Shown one piece after another: positions 1 through 5,397 of a stretch of DNA of 10,910 nt; the stretch's first letter is position 1, and every line of letters starts with the position of its first letter. The notes beneath the pieces are model-generated. The model was not told the DNA's origin, searched no databases, and saw only the letters and a list, made by a program, of their open reading frames with translations. The stretch comes from Ruminococcus sp. (GTDB lineage Bacteria > Bacillota > Clostridia > Oscillospirales > Ruminococcaceae). The position numbers were made by a program, and so were the translations under genes. The stretch covers positions 7,501 to 18,410 of the forward strand of contig JAAVHM010000070.1 in the NCBI GenBank assembly GCA_014799675.1, read 5' to 3'.

Positions 1-341
1 GTGTCAAGCTGATGTGACGATACCCCCAAATCAAGGAGGATACCGTCTGCGGCGGAAATTCCCTCCGCTTCCGCAATTGCTTTTATATCGGAGTAATTCC
101 CGTGTACCACCTTTGCGTTGTACCCTGCAAGCCGTTCGCTTGCCGCCGCAACAGCGTTGGGGTCGCGGTCAATGCCCACCAGTCTGCCCTCCGTCAGCCG
201 CTTTGCAACTTCAAGGGAATGTCCCCCGCCGCCGCAAGTCCCGTCGATATAAACGCCGTCCGGCTTGATGTTAAGTCCCTCAATAGTCTCGGCAAGAAGC
301 ACCGAAACGTGAGAAAAGTTAATTTTATCCAAATCTATCAT
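1..341 (-). CDS. rsmH: 16S rRNA (cytosine(1402)-N4)-methyltransferase RsmH, N-terminal part (runs off the left edge)
   Basis: SAM-dependent methyltransferase that modifies the N4 position of C1402 in 16S rRNA, in the decoding centre; it is classically the second gene of the dcw cluster (old name mraW). The visible 113 residues carry the family N-terminus: HVSVLL at 11-16, the glycine-rich SAM-binding motif DGTCGGGGHS at 33-42, the acidic GIDRDP at 56-61 and LLDLGVSSHQLD at 102-113. The remaining roughly 200 residues lie beyond base 1. The ATG at 341 is the first possible start, because the codon directly before it in frame is a TAG stop; a modest AGGA lies just upstream. It follows mraZ with a 65-nt gap and has no visible promoter of its own, so it should be co-transcribed with mraZ. 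The gap holds two small hairpins and inverted heptanucleotide repeats. Confidence 0.97.
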   Translation of the reverse strand, partial: MIDLDKINFSHVSVLLAETIEGLNIKPDGVYIDGTCGGGGHSLEVAKRLTEGRLVGIDRDPNAVAAASERLAGYNAKVVHGNYSDIKAIAEAEGISAADGILLDLGVSSHQLD

Positions 342-357
342 CTATCCTATTTTCCGT

Positions 358-418
358 CAGTCCGCAGGACTGAATTTCTTGCATCTTGCCTCTGAAATTC
401 TTGCCTCTAAAAGGCAAG
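358..418 (-). repeat. mraZ-rsmH intercistronic hairpins and heptanucleotide repeat module
   Basis: The gap and the end of mraZ hold two perfect hairpins: CTTGCCT/AGGCAAG with a 5-nt loop (400-418, spanning the mraZ stop codon) and CAGTCC/GGACTG with a 3-nt loop (358-372). Neither is followed by a U-tract, so they do not look like intrinsic terminators. On the plus strand the stretch contains heptamers CTTGCAT, CTTGCCT and CTTGCCT. Its 15 bases at 394-408 are an exact reverse complement of 872-886, upstream of mraZ, and 377-386 is an exact reverse complement of 850-859. Possible roles are RNA processing, mRNA folding or a dispersed repeat family; the function is not known. Confidence 0.7.
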
Positions 419-835
419 GTCTGCCAAAGCTTCTGACAGCATATCGTTTGTAATTTCGCTGCTGAACGCCTTGAATTTGGCGGTGTCCCAAATCTCGGCG
501 CGGTTTATAACGCCAAGGACTGTCACATCATGGTCAAGTCCCGCATATTCCCGCAGGTTTTGGGGGACAAGAATACGCCCCTGCTTGTCGGGCTCGACTG
601 TGCAGGCGTTTATGATAAGCATTTTCGCCGCCTTTGCTTTAGAACCTGTAAGGGTTTGCAGCTTCTCTGTAAAGATTTCCCACTCCTCATTGGAATATAC
701 ATACAAGCACCCGTCAAGACCGATAGTTACGATAAAGCTGACGCCCAGTCGCTCACGGAGCTTTGTGGGGAAAGCCATACGCCCTTTAGCGTCCATAGTA
801 TGTTCATAAGTGCCCATTAACGTATTGCCCGCCAT
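407..835 (-). CDS. mraZ: Transcriptional regulator MraZ
   Basis: DNA-binding regulator at the head of the division and cell-wall cluster; in studied bacteria it assembles into a ring and represses its own promoter. At 142 residues it has the usual length. It contains two SpoVT-AbrB-like half-domains, each with the DxxxR signature: DAKGR at 15-19 following GTYEHTM, and DKQGR at 83-87 within CTVEPDKQGRILVP. The ATG at 835 is supported by GGGAGGG seven nucleotides upstream. A sigma-A promoter lies about 150 bp upstream, and phased AAAGTG boxes sit over the predicted transcription start, which fits autorepression. rsmH follows 65 nt downstream. The leader of about 140 nt is unusually long and structured for a small regulator. 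Identification is secure; the regulatory model comes from family knowledge plus the boxes. Confidence 0.97.
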   Translation of the reverse strand: MAGNTLMGTYEHTMDAKGRMAFPTKLRERLGVSFIVTIGLDGCLYVYSNEEWEIFTEKLQTLTGSKAKAAKMLIINACTVEPDKQGRILVPQNLREYAGLDHDVTVLGVINRAEIWDTAKFKAFSSEITNDMLSEALADLAF

Positions 836-849
836 GCTCTATCCCTCCC

Positions 850-886
850 AGATGCAAGATTTTACGAGGCAAGAGGCAAGAATTTC
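850..886. repeat. Heptanucleotide repeat module in the mraZ leader
   Basis: Read on the minus strand, the leader contains two adjacent CTTGCCT units, a spacer of about eight bases, and one CTTGCAT, ending just before the GGGAGGG ribosome binding site. The 15 bases at 872-886 (plus strand AGAGGCAAGAATTTC) are an exact inverted copy of 394-408, after the end of mraZ. A second 10-bp inverted pair links 850-859 to 377-386. The CCTCTT core could also pair with GGGAGG of the ribosome binding site using four Watson-Crick and two G-U pairs. The repeats are seen directly; the pairing role is inference. Confidence 0.7.
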
Positions 887-899
887 CAAGCTCAGCCTA

Positions 900-922
900 C
901 TTTTCCACATCGTGTGGAAAAG
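900..922. promoter_or_regulatory. Perfect palindrome with two DnaA-box-like arms in the mraZ leader
   Basis: Ten-base arms CTTTTCCACA and TGTGGAAAAG are perfectly inverted around a 3-nt centre. Each arm contains TTTTCCACA, one mismatch from the DnaA-box consensus TTATCCACA, in opposite orientation. It lies downstream of the predicted mraZ start site and of the AAAGTG boxes, so it would be both a DNA palindrome and an RNA hairpin. It has no following U-tract, so it is not a terminator. A DnaA or other dimeric-regulator operator is possible; binding is not shown. Confidence 0.5.
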
Positions 923-934
923 CCTGTTGAAAAT

Positions 935-975
935 TCACCACTTTTCACCTCAAATCAGTGACTTTTCACCACTTT
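935..975 (-). promoter_or_regulatory. Putative MraZ operator: phased AAAGTG boxes
   Basis: Read on the minus strand, AAAGTGGTGA occurs at 975-966 and again at 944-935. AAAGTCACTG lies at 965-956 and a degenerate TTTGAGGTGA at 954-945, so unit starts are spaced 10, 11 and 10 nt. AAAGTG(G/T) repeats with a 10-nt period are the operator described for MraZ in Mollicutes; E. coli uses a TGGG-type repeat instead. The array begins right after the -10 hexamer and covers the predicted start site, as expected for an autorepressor. Confidence 0.75.
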
Positions 976-981
976 AATGAT

Positions 982-1010
982 ATTATACACCAATTACGCC
1001 CAAATTGCAA
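982..1010 (-). promoter_or_regulatory. Sigma-A promoter of mraZ-rsmH
   Basis: On the minus strand a -35 TTGCAA (1010-1005) and a consensus -10 TATAAT (987-982) are separated by 17 nt. The predicted start is near 975, giving a leader of about 140 nt before the mraZ ATG. AAAGTG boxes start immediately downstream. Confidence 0.85.
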
Positions 1011-1075
1011 CCTTTGAGGAAATTTGGCAAGAAAAATTCCAACGAAATTTACCCAACCTTTTTATGCACTTTAAC

Positions 1076-1125
1076 AAAAATGATACTTTAAGGATATTTA
1101 TTAATAAAATATACTTAAAGTATCA
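1076..1125 (-). terminator. AT-rich near-palindromic hairpin, probable second terminator
   Basis: Perfect 12-base arms TGATACTTTAAG (1081-1092) and CTTAAAGTATCA (1114-1125) enclose a 21-nt spacer. The spacer is itself largely palindromic (TTTATTAATAAA), so about 45 bp can fold almost completely. In the minus-strand transcript the stem is followed by five U. It lies 12 bp beyond the first terminator. It could instead be a protein-binding palindrome, since the stem is unusually AT-rich. Confidence 0.55.
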
Positions 1126-1137
1126 CAAATTTTGCAC

Positions 1138-1169
1138 AAAAAATCCGTACCCATATAAACAGGTACGGA
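1138..1169 (-). terminator. Intrinsic terminator of the alpha/beta hydrolase gene
   Basis: On the minus strand TCCGTACC pairs with GGTACGGA across a 10-nt loop, followed by six T. It begins just after the hydrolase stop codon. Confidence 0.88.
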
Positions 1170-1175
1170 ATAAAT

Positions 1176-2237
1176 TTACTGTAAATTTCTGTCATACAAG
1201 TCCGACATCTTTTTCATAAGCTCCTCGTTAAGAGCGTAACACTTCTTTTTATCAAGATTTTCTTTCAGATACGCCGCCTTTTTCTCTGGAGTAAAGCCCC
1301 CCGTAGCCTCAATATACTCGTCAAACTGCCTGTCAAACTCGTCACTGTACTCAAATGACGCTTCCGAACAAAATATATAGTTGTGCCCCATGTTTTCATA
1401 GGAAATAAACTCAAAACGCGGGTCGCCGCTGTACTTATCATAAAATCTTTGAAAACTGTTTTTATAAGGCACAACAGCGTCGTTCCTGCTGTGGACTATC
1501 AGAACTGCCGCATTTGATTTCTCAAAGCCCTCCATACAGCTCAAAGAAGCGTATGTGCCGAACTTTTTCTCCTCGATTTTGTTTATATAGGGCAAGATCC
1601 AGTCGATAGCGTCCCCCGCGATCTCCCTGCCTTGGAACTCTATCATGTCGGCGGACTTGTCAAAGCCCGAGACCATTACGGCAGCCTTGACCTCTGGGTG
1701 GAGGGAAAGCACGCTTCCCACGGAATACGCTCCCCAGCTATGCCCCCAAAGCATTACAGGCAAGCCCTCGAAGTCCTCACATTCCCCAACGAACCGCAAG
1801 GCATAGTCAAGGTCAATTACACCTTGGGGCAAGCCGCCAACCTCTTCGCCCTCGCTTTTATCGTTGCCCGTAGCGTCGTATGCAAACACAACATACCCGC
1901 AGGCGGTGAAATAGTCGGCAATGTTCATATAGCTGTTGTGTCCCCCGCCGCCAAAGCCGTGCGCCAGAACAACAACGCCCTTTGGGTCAGCTTCACGGTA
2001 ATATTTGTACCCTGCAAGCTTCTGACCCTTGTCGGACTCAAAGGTGTACTCTTCCACATTCAGCCCCTCGAACTCGTCAACGCTTCTTGCCGTCGGCTCG
2101 TAGGTCTCGAACCTCTGCCCGAAATTGTCCTTGTACACGGCGTCCGCGATTATCGGCGGAGCAAAAATTCCCGCCAGTATCAGGAGTACAACGAGTACCC
2201 CTACTATTGTTAATGTAATTTTTAATGACTTTTTCAT
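1176..2237 (-). CDS. Membrane-anchored or secreted alpha/beta hydrolase (serine hydrolase)
   Basis: Predicted alpha/beta-fold hydrolase of 353 residues; the substrate cannot be told. An N-terminal hydrophobic segment (about residues 6-31) behind MKKSLK looks like a signal anchor or signal peptide, putting the catalytic domain outside the membrane. The catalytic set is complete: oxyanion-loop HGFGGGG at 93-99, nucleophile elbow GHSWG at 165-169 (Ser167), acid Asp253 in HSRNDAVVP, and His285 in ENMGHNY. I chose the ATG at 2237 because AGAGAGG lies six nucleotides upstream; the longer GTG start at 2270 sits inside a hairpin and adds residues before the signal segment. It follows the XRE-membrane regulator gene by 68 nt, with a hairpin between them and no clear promoter, so partial co-transcription is plausible. 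Two terminators follow. Peptidase, esterase or lipase activity are all possible. Confidence 0.88.
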   Translation of the reverse strand: MKKSLKITLTIVGVLVVLLILAGIFAPPIIADAVYKDNFGQRFETYEPTARSVDEFEGLNVEEYTFESDKGQKLAGYKYYREADPKGVVVLAHGFGGGGHNSYMNIADYFTACGYVVFAYDATGNDKSEGEEVGGLPQGVIDLDYALRFVGECEDFEGLPVMLWGHSWGAYSVGSVLSLHPEVKAAVMVSGFDKSADMIEFQGREIAGDAIDWILPYINKIEEKKFGTYASLSCMEGFEKSNAAVLIVHSRNDAVVPYKNSFQRFYDKYSGDPRFEFISYENMGHNYIFCSEASFEYSDEFDRQFDEYIEATGGFTPEKKAAYLKENLDKKKCYALNEELMKKMSDLYDRNLQ

Positions 2238-2262
2238 TCTGAACCTCTCTGTAACAAATTTC

Positions 2263-2288
2263 TGCCGCACCTGCTTATAAGTGCGGCA
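2263..2288 (-). terminator. Hairpin between the XRE regulator and hydrolase genes (weak terminator or processing site)
   Basis: TGCCGCAC and GTGCGGCA form a perfect 8-bp stem with a 10-nt loop, extendable by flanking A-T pairs past a one-base bulge. On the minus strand it is followed by GAAATTTG and not by a U-tract, so it is at best a leaky terminator or an RNA-stability stem. It lies 18 bp after the XRE stop and 25 bp before the hydrolase start. Confidence 0.4.
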
Positions 2289-2305
2289 AATAATATTTTT
2301 TAATT

Positions 2306-3568
2306 TTAATCAACCGCGCTTGACATGGTACTATGCATAGCCTTAGCAGCCTTAGCTTTCTGACGGAAGTGAGATATTGCTATATAATAAATAGGTATCG
2401 AGAACGCAAGCGGACCCCATGCAATAGAGAACCAAGTATCGCTTGCCCACCATGATATTTCACTTAAAGTCAAGCCAATGCCAAGATAAACTATTACGCA
2501 AAGCACGGGATAACAGAAAATCAGCGGATTGCGCTTCTTTATCGCCACAATGCCCGTGTAATAAAGCGGTATTGTCAGGAACAGAAGCCACATTATTTCA
2601 TACCAGCAGACTGCGAGCGAATACCAGATATGGTCAAGAAAGCCTCCTACACCGAAGTAAATTATCGCGCATAAAAGCGGATAGCAGAACAGCAAAATGT
2701 TGCGCTTCCTCAAAGCATTTTTAGTTGTATAGTAAAACGGTATCAGCAGGAACAAAACCCAGCCGGGGTGCGCCAAGCCAACGCCCACACAGCTTAAAAA
2801 CGTTCCCAGGACCAAAAAGCAGAAAAGCTTGTCAAACAGCGTTGCAGGGGGATTTTGTCCCTTTTTATTTTTGTGTTTTCTTTTTTGGTGAGAACTGTCC
2901 GTACTGCCGCTTTCATAGCCGTACATATTGGCGTACCTTTTTTCCTTTTCTTCCATTTTCTGACCGAGCCTGTCAAAGGAGCGTTCAACAGCCCTGCCTG
3001 CTCTTTCAATGCCATTGCCGATCTTGACCATACTTTTTTCAATTCTGTCCTCAAAGGTCTTGCCGTCCTTGCCCTGCCTTTTCATTTCCTCCCGAACCCT
3101 GTCTCCCGCGGCGTTTATGGCGTCGCCAATGGCGCGTCCCGCCCTGTTCATGGCTTCTCCGAACTCGCCGAAGTCACCGTCGGGAGAAGTCCTGCGGCTC
3201 TCCTCCTCGCTGATGTCCGCGCCGAAAGGCGAACCCTGGGGTATGGAATTATGAGTGGTTTCCCTGTTGGGATAAATTTCCTCCTCGGTATAATTATCGG
3301 GACGCATTTCACGGGCAGGCTCTTTGTAATCGTCCTTTTTAAGGGACACGCCGCCGACAGGTCTGCTGTCCGTCCGCAGAAGCTCGTCGAGGGACATATT
3401 ATAAAGTCTCGACAAAAGTATCAGGTTGTCTGTGTCGGGAGAAGCCTCTGCACGCTCCCACTTTGACACCGCCTGTCTCGACACGCCGATTTTTTCCGCA
3501 AGCTCTTCCTGGGACAAATTGTTATTTTTTCTAAGCTGCTGAAGCCTGTTTGCAATTTCAACATTCAT
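2306..3568 (-). CDS. XRE-family HTH regulator fused to a six-helix membrane domain
   Basis: A 420-residue two-part protein. Residues 5-64 are a canonical Cro/CI-type helix-turn-helix, with LSQEELAEKIGVSRQAVSKW at 18-37. Residues 65-135 are acidic and probably disordered. Residues 136-212 form charged amphipathic helices with alanine/glycine spacing (RAGRAIGDAINAAGDRV; RAGRAVERSFDRL), and 225-237 is strongly basic. Residues 243-404 hold about six membrane segments arranged as three copies of a two-helix unit with shared LFCYP, IY.G.G, IP.YY and KRN motifs. This predicts a membrane-tethered DNA-binding protein, perhaps sensing an envelope signal. The ATG at 3568 has GGAAG seven nucleotides upstream. 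Its promoter carries an operator-like palindrome on the -10, suggesting self-regulation. Signal and targets are unknown. Confidence 0.88.
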   Translation of the reverse strand: MNVEIANRLQQLRKNNNLSQEELAEKIGVSRQAVSKWERAEASPDTDNLILLSRLYNMSLDELLRTDSRPVGGVSLKKDDYKEPAREMRPDNYTEEEIYPNRETTHNSIPQGSPFGADISEEESRRTSPDGDFGEFGEAMNRAGRAIGDAINAAGDRVREEMKRQGKDGKTFEDRIEKSMVKIGNGIERAGRAVERSFDRLGQKMEEKEKRYANMYGYESGSTDSSHQKRKHKNKKGQNPPATLFDKLFCFLVLGTFLSCVGVGLAHPGWVLFLLIPFYYTTKNALRKRNILLFCYPLLCAIIYFGVGGFLDHIWYSLAVCWYEIMWLLFLTIPLYYTGIVAIKKRNPLIFCYPVLCVIVYLGIGLTLSEISWWASDTWFSIAWGPLAFSIPIYYIAISHFRQKAKAAKAMHSTMSSAVD

Positions 3569-3629
3569 TCAAATCTTCCTTTCTTTCTATTTATATAGTA
3601 TGGTATGCAGTGTCCGCATATTTTTTATC

Positions 3630-3647
3630 GTGATAATATTATATCAC
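3630..3647. promoter_or_regulatory. Operator-like inverted repeat on the XRE regulator promoter
   Basis: GTGATA and TATCAC are inverted around six AT bases and overlap the -10 hexamer of the XRE gene promoter. Size and position suit a dimeric HTH repressor, so self-repression is the simple reading; binding is inferred. Confidence 0.5.
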
Positions 3648-3666
3648 ATATATTATGCTAATGCAA
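3638..3666 (-). promoter_or_regulatory. Sigma-A promoter of the XRE regulator gene
   Basis: On the minus strand a -35 TTGCAT (3666-3661) and -10 TATAAT (3643-3638) are 17 nt apart. The leader to the ATG at 3568 is about 60 nt. Confidence 0.8.
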
Positions 3667-3779
3667 GACATTTTTAGTTGCATTTTCAAAAAATCCTATC
3701 AAATAAGCAAAAAATTTCCGCAACTATTGGTTGCATTATCCCATTATTTAACATATTTATCTATAAATTTTCCAATTGC

Positions 3780-3816
3780 AAAAAAAGACAGCACCAAACA
3801 TAAGCTTGGTACTGTC
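3780..3816 (-). terminator. Intrinsic terminator of the HD-domain gene
   Basis: On the minus strand GACAGTACCAA pairs with TTGGTGCTGTC (11 bp with one G-U pair) across an 8-nt loop and is followed by seven T. It lies 15 bp after the HD-gene stop codon. The rest of the 3569-3831 gap holds the XRE promoter and operator, plus AT-rich sequence with no gene that I can support. Confidence 0.92.
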
Positions 3817-3831
3817 ATAAATTTCCGTAAA

Positions 3832-4365
3832 TTACTCTTTAACTGACTTCTTATGCCTCGCGAAAAGCAAAGCAATTTTCCTCAATCTCGGTATCACCGT
3901 CTCCAAAAGACCGCAGTACTTATCCACAAGGACAATTACCAAAGTTTCCCTGTACTTGGGAAGAGCCGTGATGTTCAGCGGGAACATATGCTTTTCGATA
4001 ATGTCGCTCTCCAGATCGGAGATGTAAAAATTTTCCTTTGCATTTTTCAGCGCCGCCTTTGCGTGAGTAAAGCCGTGAAGCCGTTCTCCCTTGGGACATT
4101 TATATGTATGCCAGTCGTACAGGAACAGGTCGTGGAGCAGCCCCGCCCGCGCTCCCGCACGCTCGTTCAGCGAGAAAAATCCGCAAAGCTTGTAGTTATA
4201 ATACGAAACGTTGAGACAATGCTGAAAACAAGTGGTCTCGCCGTGATGAGTGTAGTTCTTCATCTGCTGTACCACGTCGCTTTCAAGCAGGTCGGCAACA
4301 AGATAATAATACGTTGTGAAATCCTTGTCGTTAAGGTCGATTTTTGAACCGATAGCTTTAAGCAT
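3832..4365 (-). CDS. HD-domain protein (predicted metal-dependent phosphohydrolase)
   Basis: A 177-residue stand-alone HD-superfamily protein. Metal-ligand candidates appear in the usual order: His49 in CFQHCLNVS, the HD pair His78-Asp79 in GLLHDLFLYDW, His97/His101 in LHGFTHAKAAL, His126 in IEKHMFPL, and Asp148 in VDKYCG. HD enzymes act on nucleotides and phosphate esters; the precise substrate cannot be read here. It has no partner domain, signal peptide or membrane segment, so it should be cytosolic. Two in-frame ATGs are close: the first (4374) has AGGA only one nucleotide away, while the ATG at 4365 has it about ten nucleotides upstream, so I prefer 4365. It has its own consensus promoter and a strong terminator, making it a single-gene unit. 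The C-terminus is basic. Confidence 0.87.
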   Translation of the reverse strand: MLKAIGSKIDLNDKDFTTYYYLVADLLESDVVQQMKNYTHHGETTCFQHCLNVSYYNYKLCGFFSLNERAGARAGLLHDLFLYDWHTYKCPKGERLHGFTHAKAALKNAKENFYISDLESDIIEKHMFPLNITALPKYRETLVIVLVDKYCGLLETVIPRLRKIALLFARHKKSVKE

Positions 4366-4410
4366 TAATAGCATTTCCTTTCAAATTGACGCTGCGGATA
4401 CTACACAATC

Positions 4411-4439
4411 ATTATACAATATATGCGGCAACTTTTCAA
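4411..4439 (-). promoter_or_regulatory. Sigma-A promoter of the HD-domain gene
   Basis: On the minus strand a -35 TTGAAA (4439-4434) and a consensus -10 TATAAT (4416-4411) are 17 nt apart. The predicted leader to the start at 4365 is about 40 nt. Confidence 0.85.
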
Positions 4440-4466
4440 CACTATTCATAAATATTTATACACAAT

Positions 4467-4490
4467 TTTGCACCGTCGTTTTTGTGCAAA
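4467..4490 (-). terminator. Weak hairpin after the ECF S-component gene
   Basis: TTTGCAC pairs with GTGCAAA across a 10-nt loop, a few bases after the S-component stop codon. The following bases on the minus strand are ATTGTG, so the U-tract is poor and termination may be incomplete. Confidence 0.35.
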
Positions 4491-4494
4491 TTTA

Positions 4495-5304
4495 CTATTT
4501 TGCTTCGGTTTCCTCTGTCTCGGCGGGCATTTCCACTCCCATTTCGCTGTAAAGATACTCTAACTTAGTAGTAAGATCATCAATTTGCTGTTGGTATGCT
4601 TCTTCTTTTTTGATATCATTTGCTTTTATTTTGTTGACCGCCGAAAGATTAATAGTGTAGATAACCGTTACCACAACCGCAAACGCTGTAAGGGAAGCCG
4701 TTACAGGATTGAGCCAGCCTTTTTTCTCCGCAGACTTTCCATAAATAAGTCCGCCGATTTCCGTGGTTTTGAGTGCTGTGCTAAGCGCAAAATACAGCGG
4801 CACAGAAACAACAACAGCTATAATGGCATTTACCGTGGAAGTCAATGCGTTTGTTCCTACAGCCGCCCAAGCAGTCTCGGAAGTTCCTCCGACAATAATA
4901 ACTGTGAAATAACTTTTAACAAGATATAAAACAATGTATACAATCTGACCGACTATAGCAGAAATCAGTACACTTTTCTTTCCATTATTTCCTCTTTTTC
5001 TTAAATAGCCCGTCGTAAAACCCATAGCAAATTTGGATATAAATGTATATGGAGCCGAAAGAACAAAAGCAGGGGTAAAAAGGTCATAAAGCCCCGCTCC
5101 GATACCCGAAGCAAGTCCTCCGCTTAATCCTCCGAAAAGCAGTCCTGCCAACAGACACATTGAATTTCCGAAATGTATGCGGGTTATAAGAACTCCGTTG
5201 GGGATTGGTATCTGCAAGTAATTTCCAACATAAACCAACGCCGCCATTAAAGCTACAGCTACTATTCTGTAAATATTTTTTCTTTTTTCAGCAACACTTT
5301 TCAT
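4495..5304 (-). CDS. ECF transporter S component (membrane substrate-binding subunit) with extended C-terminus
   Basis: Substrate-capture subunit of an energy-coupling-factor vitamin or micronutrient importer, 269 residues. The N-terminal 180 residues resemble the riboflavin/DUF1393-type S components: helix 1 at 11-32, then RIHFGNSMCLLAGLLFGGLSG (interrupted glycine-rich helices to about 75), the APYTFISKFAMGFTTGYL segment at 84-101, and helices at 111-138 and 151-176. A further hydrophobic segment (199-220) and a charged heptad-like tail (225-269, acidic end) go beyond the usual fold. No EcfA ATPase or EcfT gene is nearby, so it probably shares a distant energising module. The ATG at 5304 follows AAGGAG closely and lies just downstream of a sigma-A promoter; the longer open frame to 5502 contains that promoter and is not coding. 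The leader is only about 27 nt, so there is no room for a riboswitch. Substrate unknown. Confidence 0.8.
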   Translation of the reverse strand: MKSVAEKRKNIYRIVAVALMAALVYVGNYLQIPIPNGVLITRIHFGNSMCLLAGLLFGGLSGGLASGIGAGLYDLFTPAFVLSAPYTFISKFAMGFTTGYLRKRGNNGKKSVLISAIVGQIVYIVLYLVKSYFTVIIVGGTSETAWAAVGTNALTSTVNAIIAVVVSVPLYFALSTALKTTEIGGLIYGKSAEKKGWLNPVTASLTAFAVVVTVIYTINLSAVNKIKANDIKKEEAYQQQIDDLTTKLEYLYSEMGVEMPAETEETEAK

Positions 5305-5337
5305 GGTGATACTCCTTCTTTCGCATTTGATGTTATT

Positions 5338-5366
5338 AGTATACTCCCCCGCAAAGCATTTCGCAA
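5338..5366 (-). promoter_or_regulatory. Sigma-A promoter of the ECF S-component gene
   Basis: On the minus strand a -35 TTGCGA (5366-5361) and -10 TATACT (5343-5338) are 17 nt apart. The predicted start near 5331 leaves a leader of about 27 nt. The spacer holds a G5 run (5350-5346). Confidence 0.75.
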
Positions 5367-5397
5367 ATAGTAAACCGCAAAAAATATTTTGTTCAAA

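Larger units (their letters stand above)
836..1175. other. Intergenic regulatory region between the alpha/beta hydrolase and mraZ
   Basis: This gap of about 340 bp holds no credible gene. From right to left it contains the tandem terminators of the hydrolase gene (1076-1169), an AT-rich spacer, the mraZ promoter (982-1010), MraZ boxes (935-975), a perfect palindrome (900-922), heptanucleotide repeats (850-886) and the mraZ ribosome binding site (843-849). The plus-strand reading frame at 977-1219 has low-complexity AT-rich composition, overlaps these elements and shows no family motif, so I treat it as spurious. Confidence 0.85.

Noticed and set aside
377..886. Invertible DNA segment (phase variation of mraZ) between the 15-bp inverted repeats
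   Set aside because: No recombinase gene is present, the repeats are compositionally simple heptamers, and inversion would separate mraZ from its own promoter; a repeat family or RNA pairing is simpler.
977..1219. Plus-strand 80-codon open frame
   Set aside because: It overlaps the mraZ promoter, the terminators and the hydrolase end, has AT-rich low-complexity translation and lacks a family motif.
2263..2288. Strong intrinsic terminator after the XRE gene
   Set aside because: The stem is good but the following minus-strand bases are GAAATTTG and not a U-tract, so it is listed only as a weak candidate.
2855..3466. Long plus-strand open frame (203 codons) opposite the XRE gene
   Set aside because: It is a shadow of the minus-strand coding region: no plus-strand ribosome site or family motif, while the minus-strand frame has clear HTH and membrane domains.
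5305..5337. Vitamin riboswitch in front of the ECF S-component gene
   Set aside because: The predicted leader is only about 27 nt, too short for an aptamer and expression platform.
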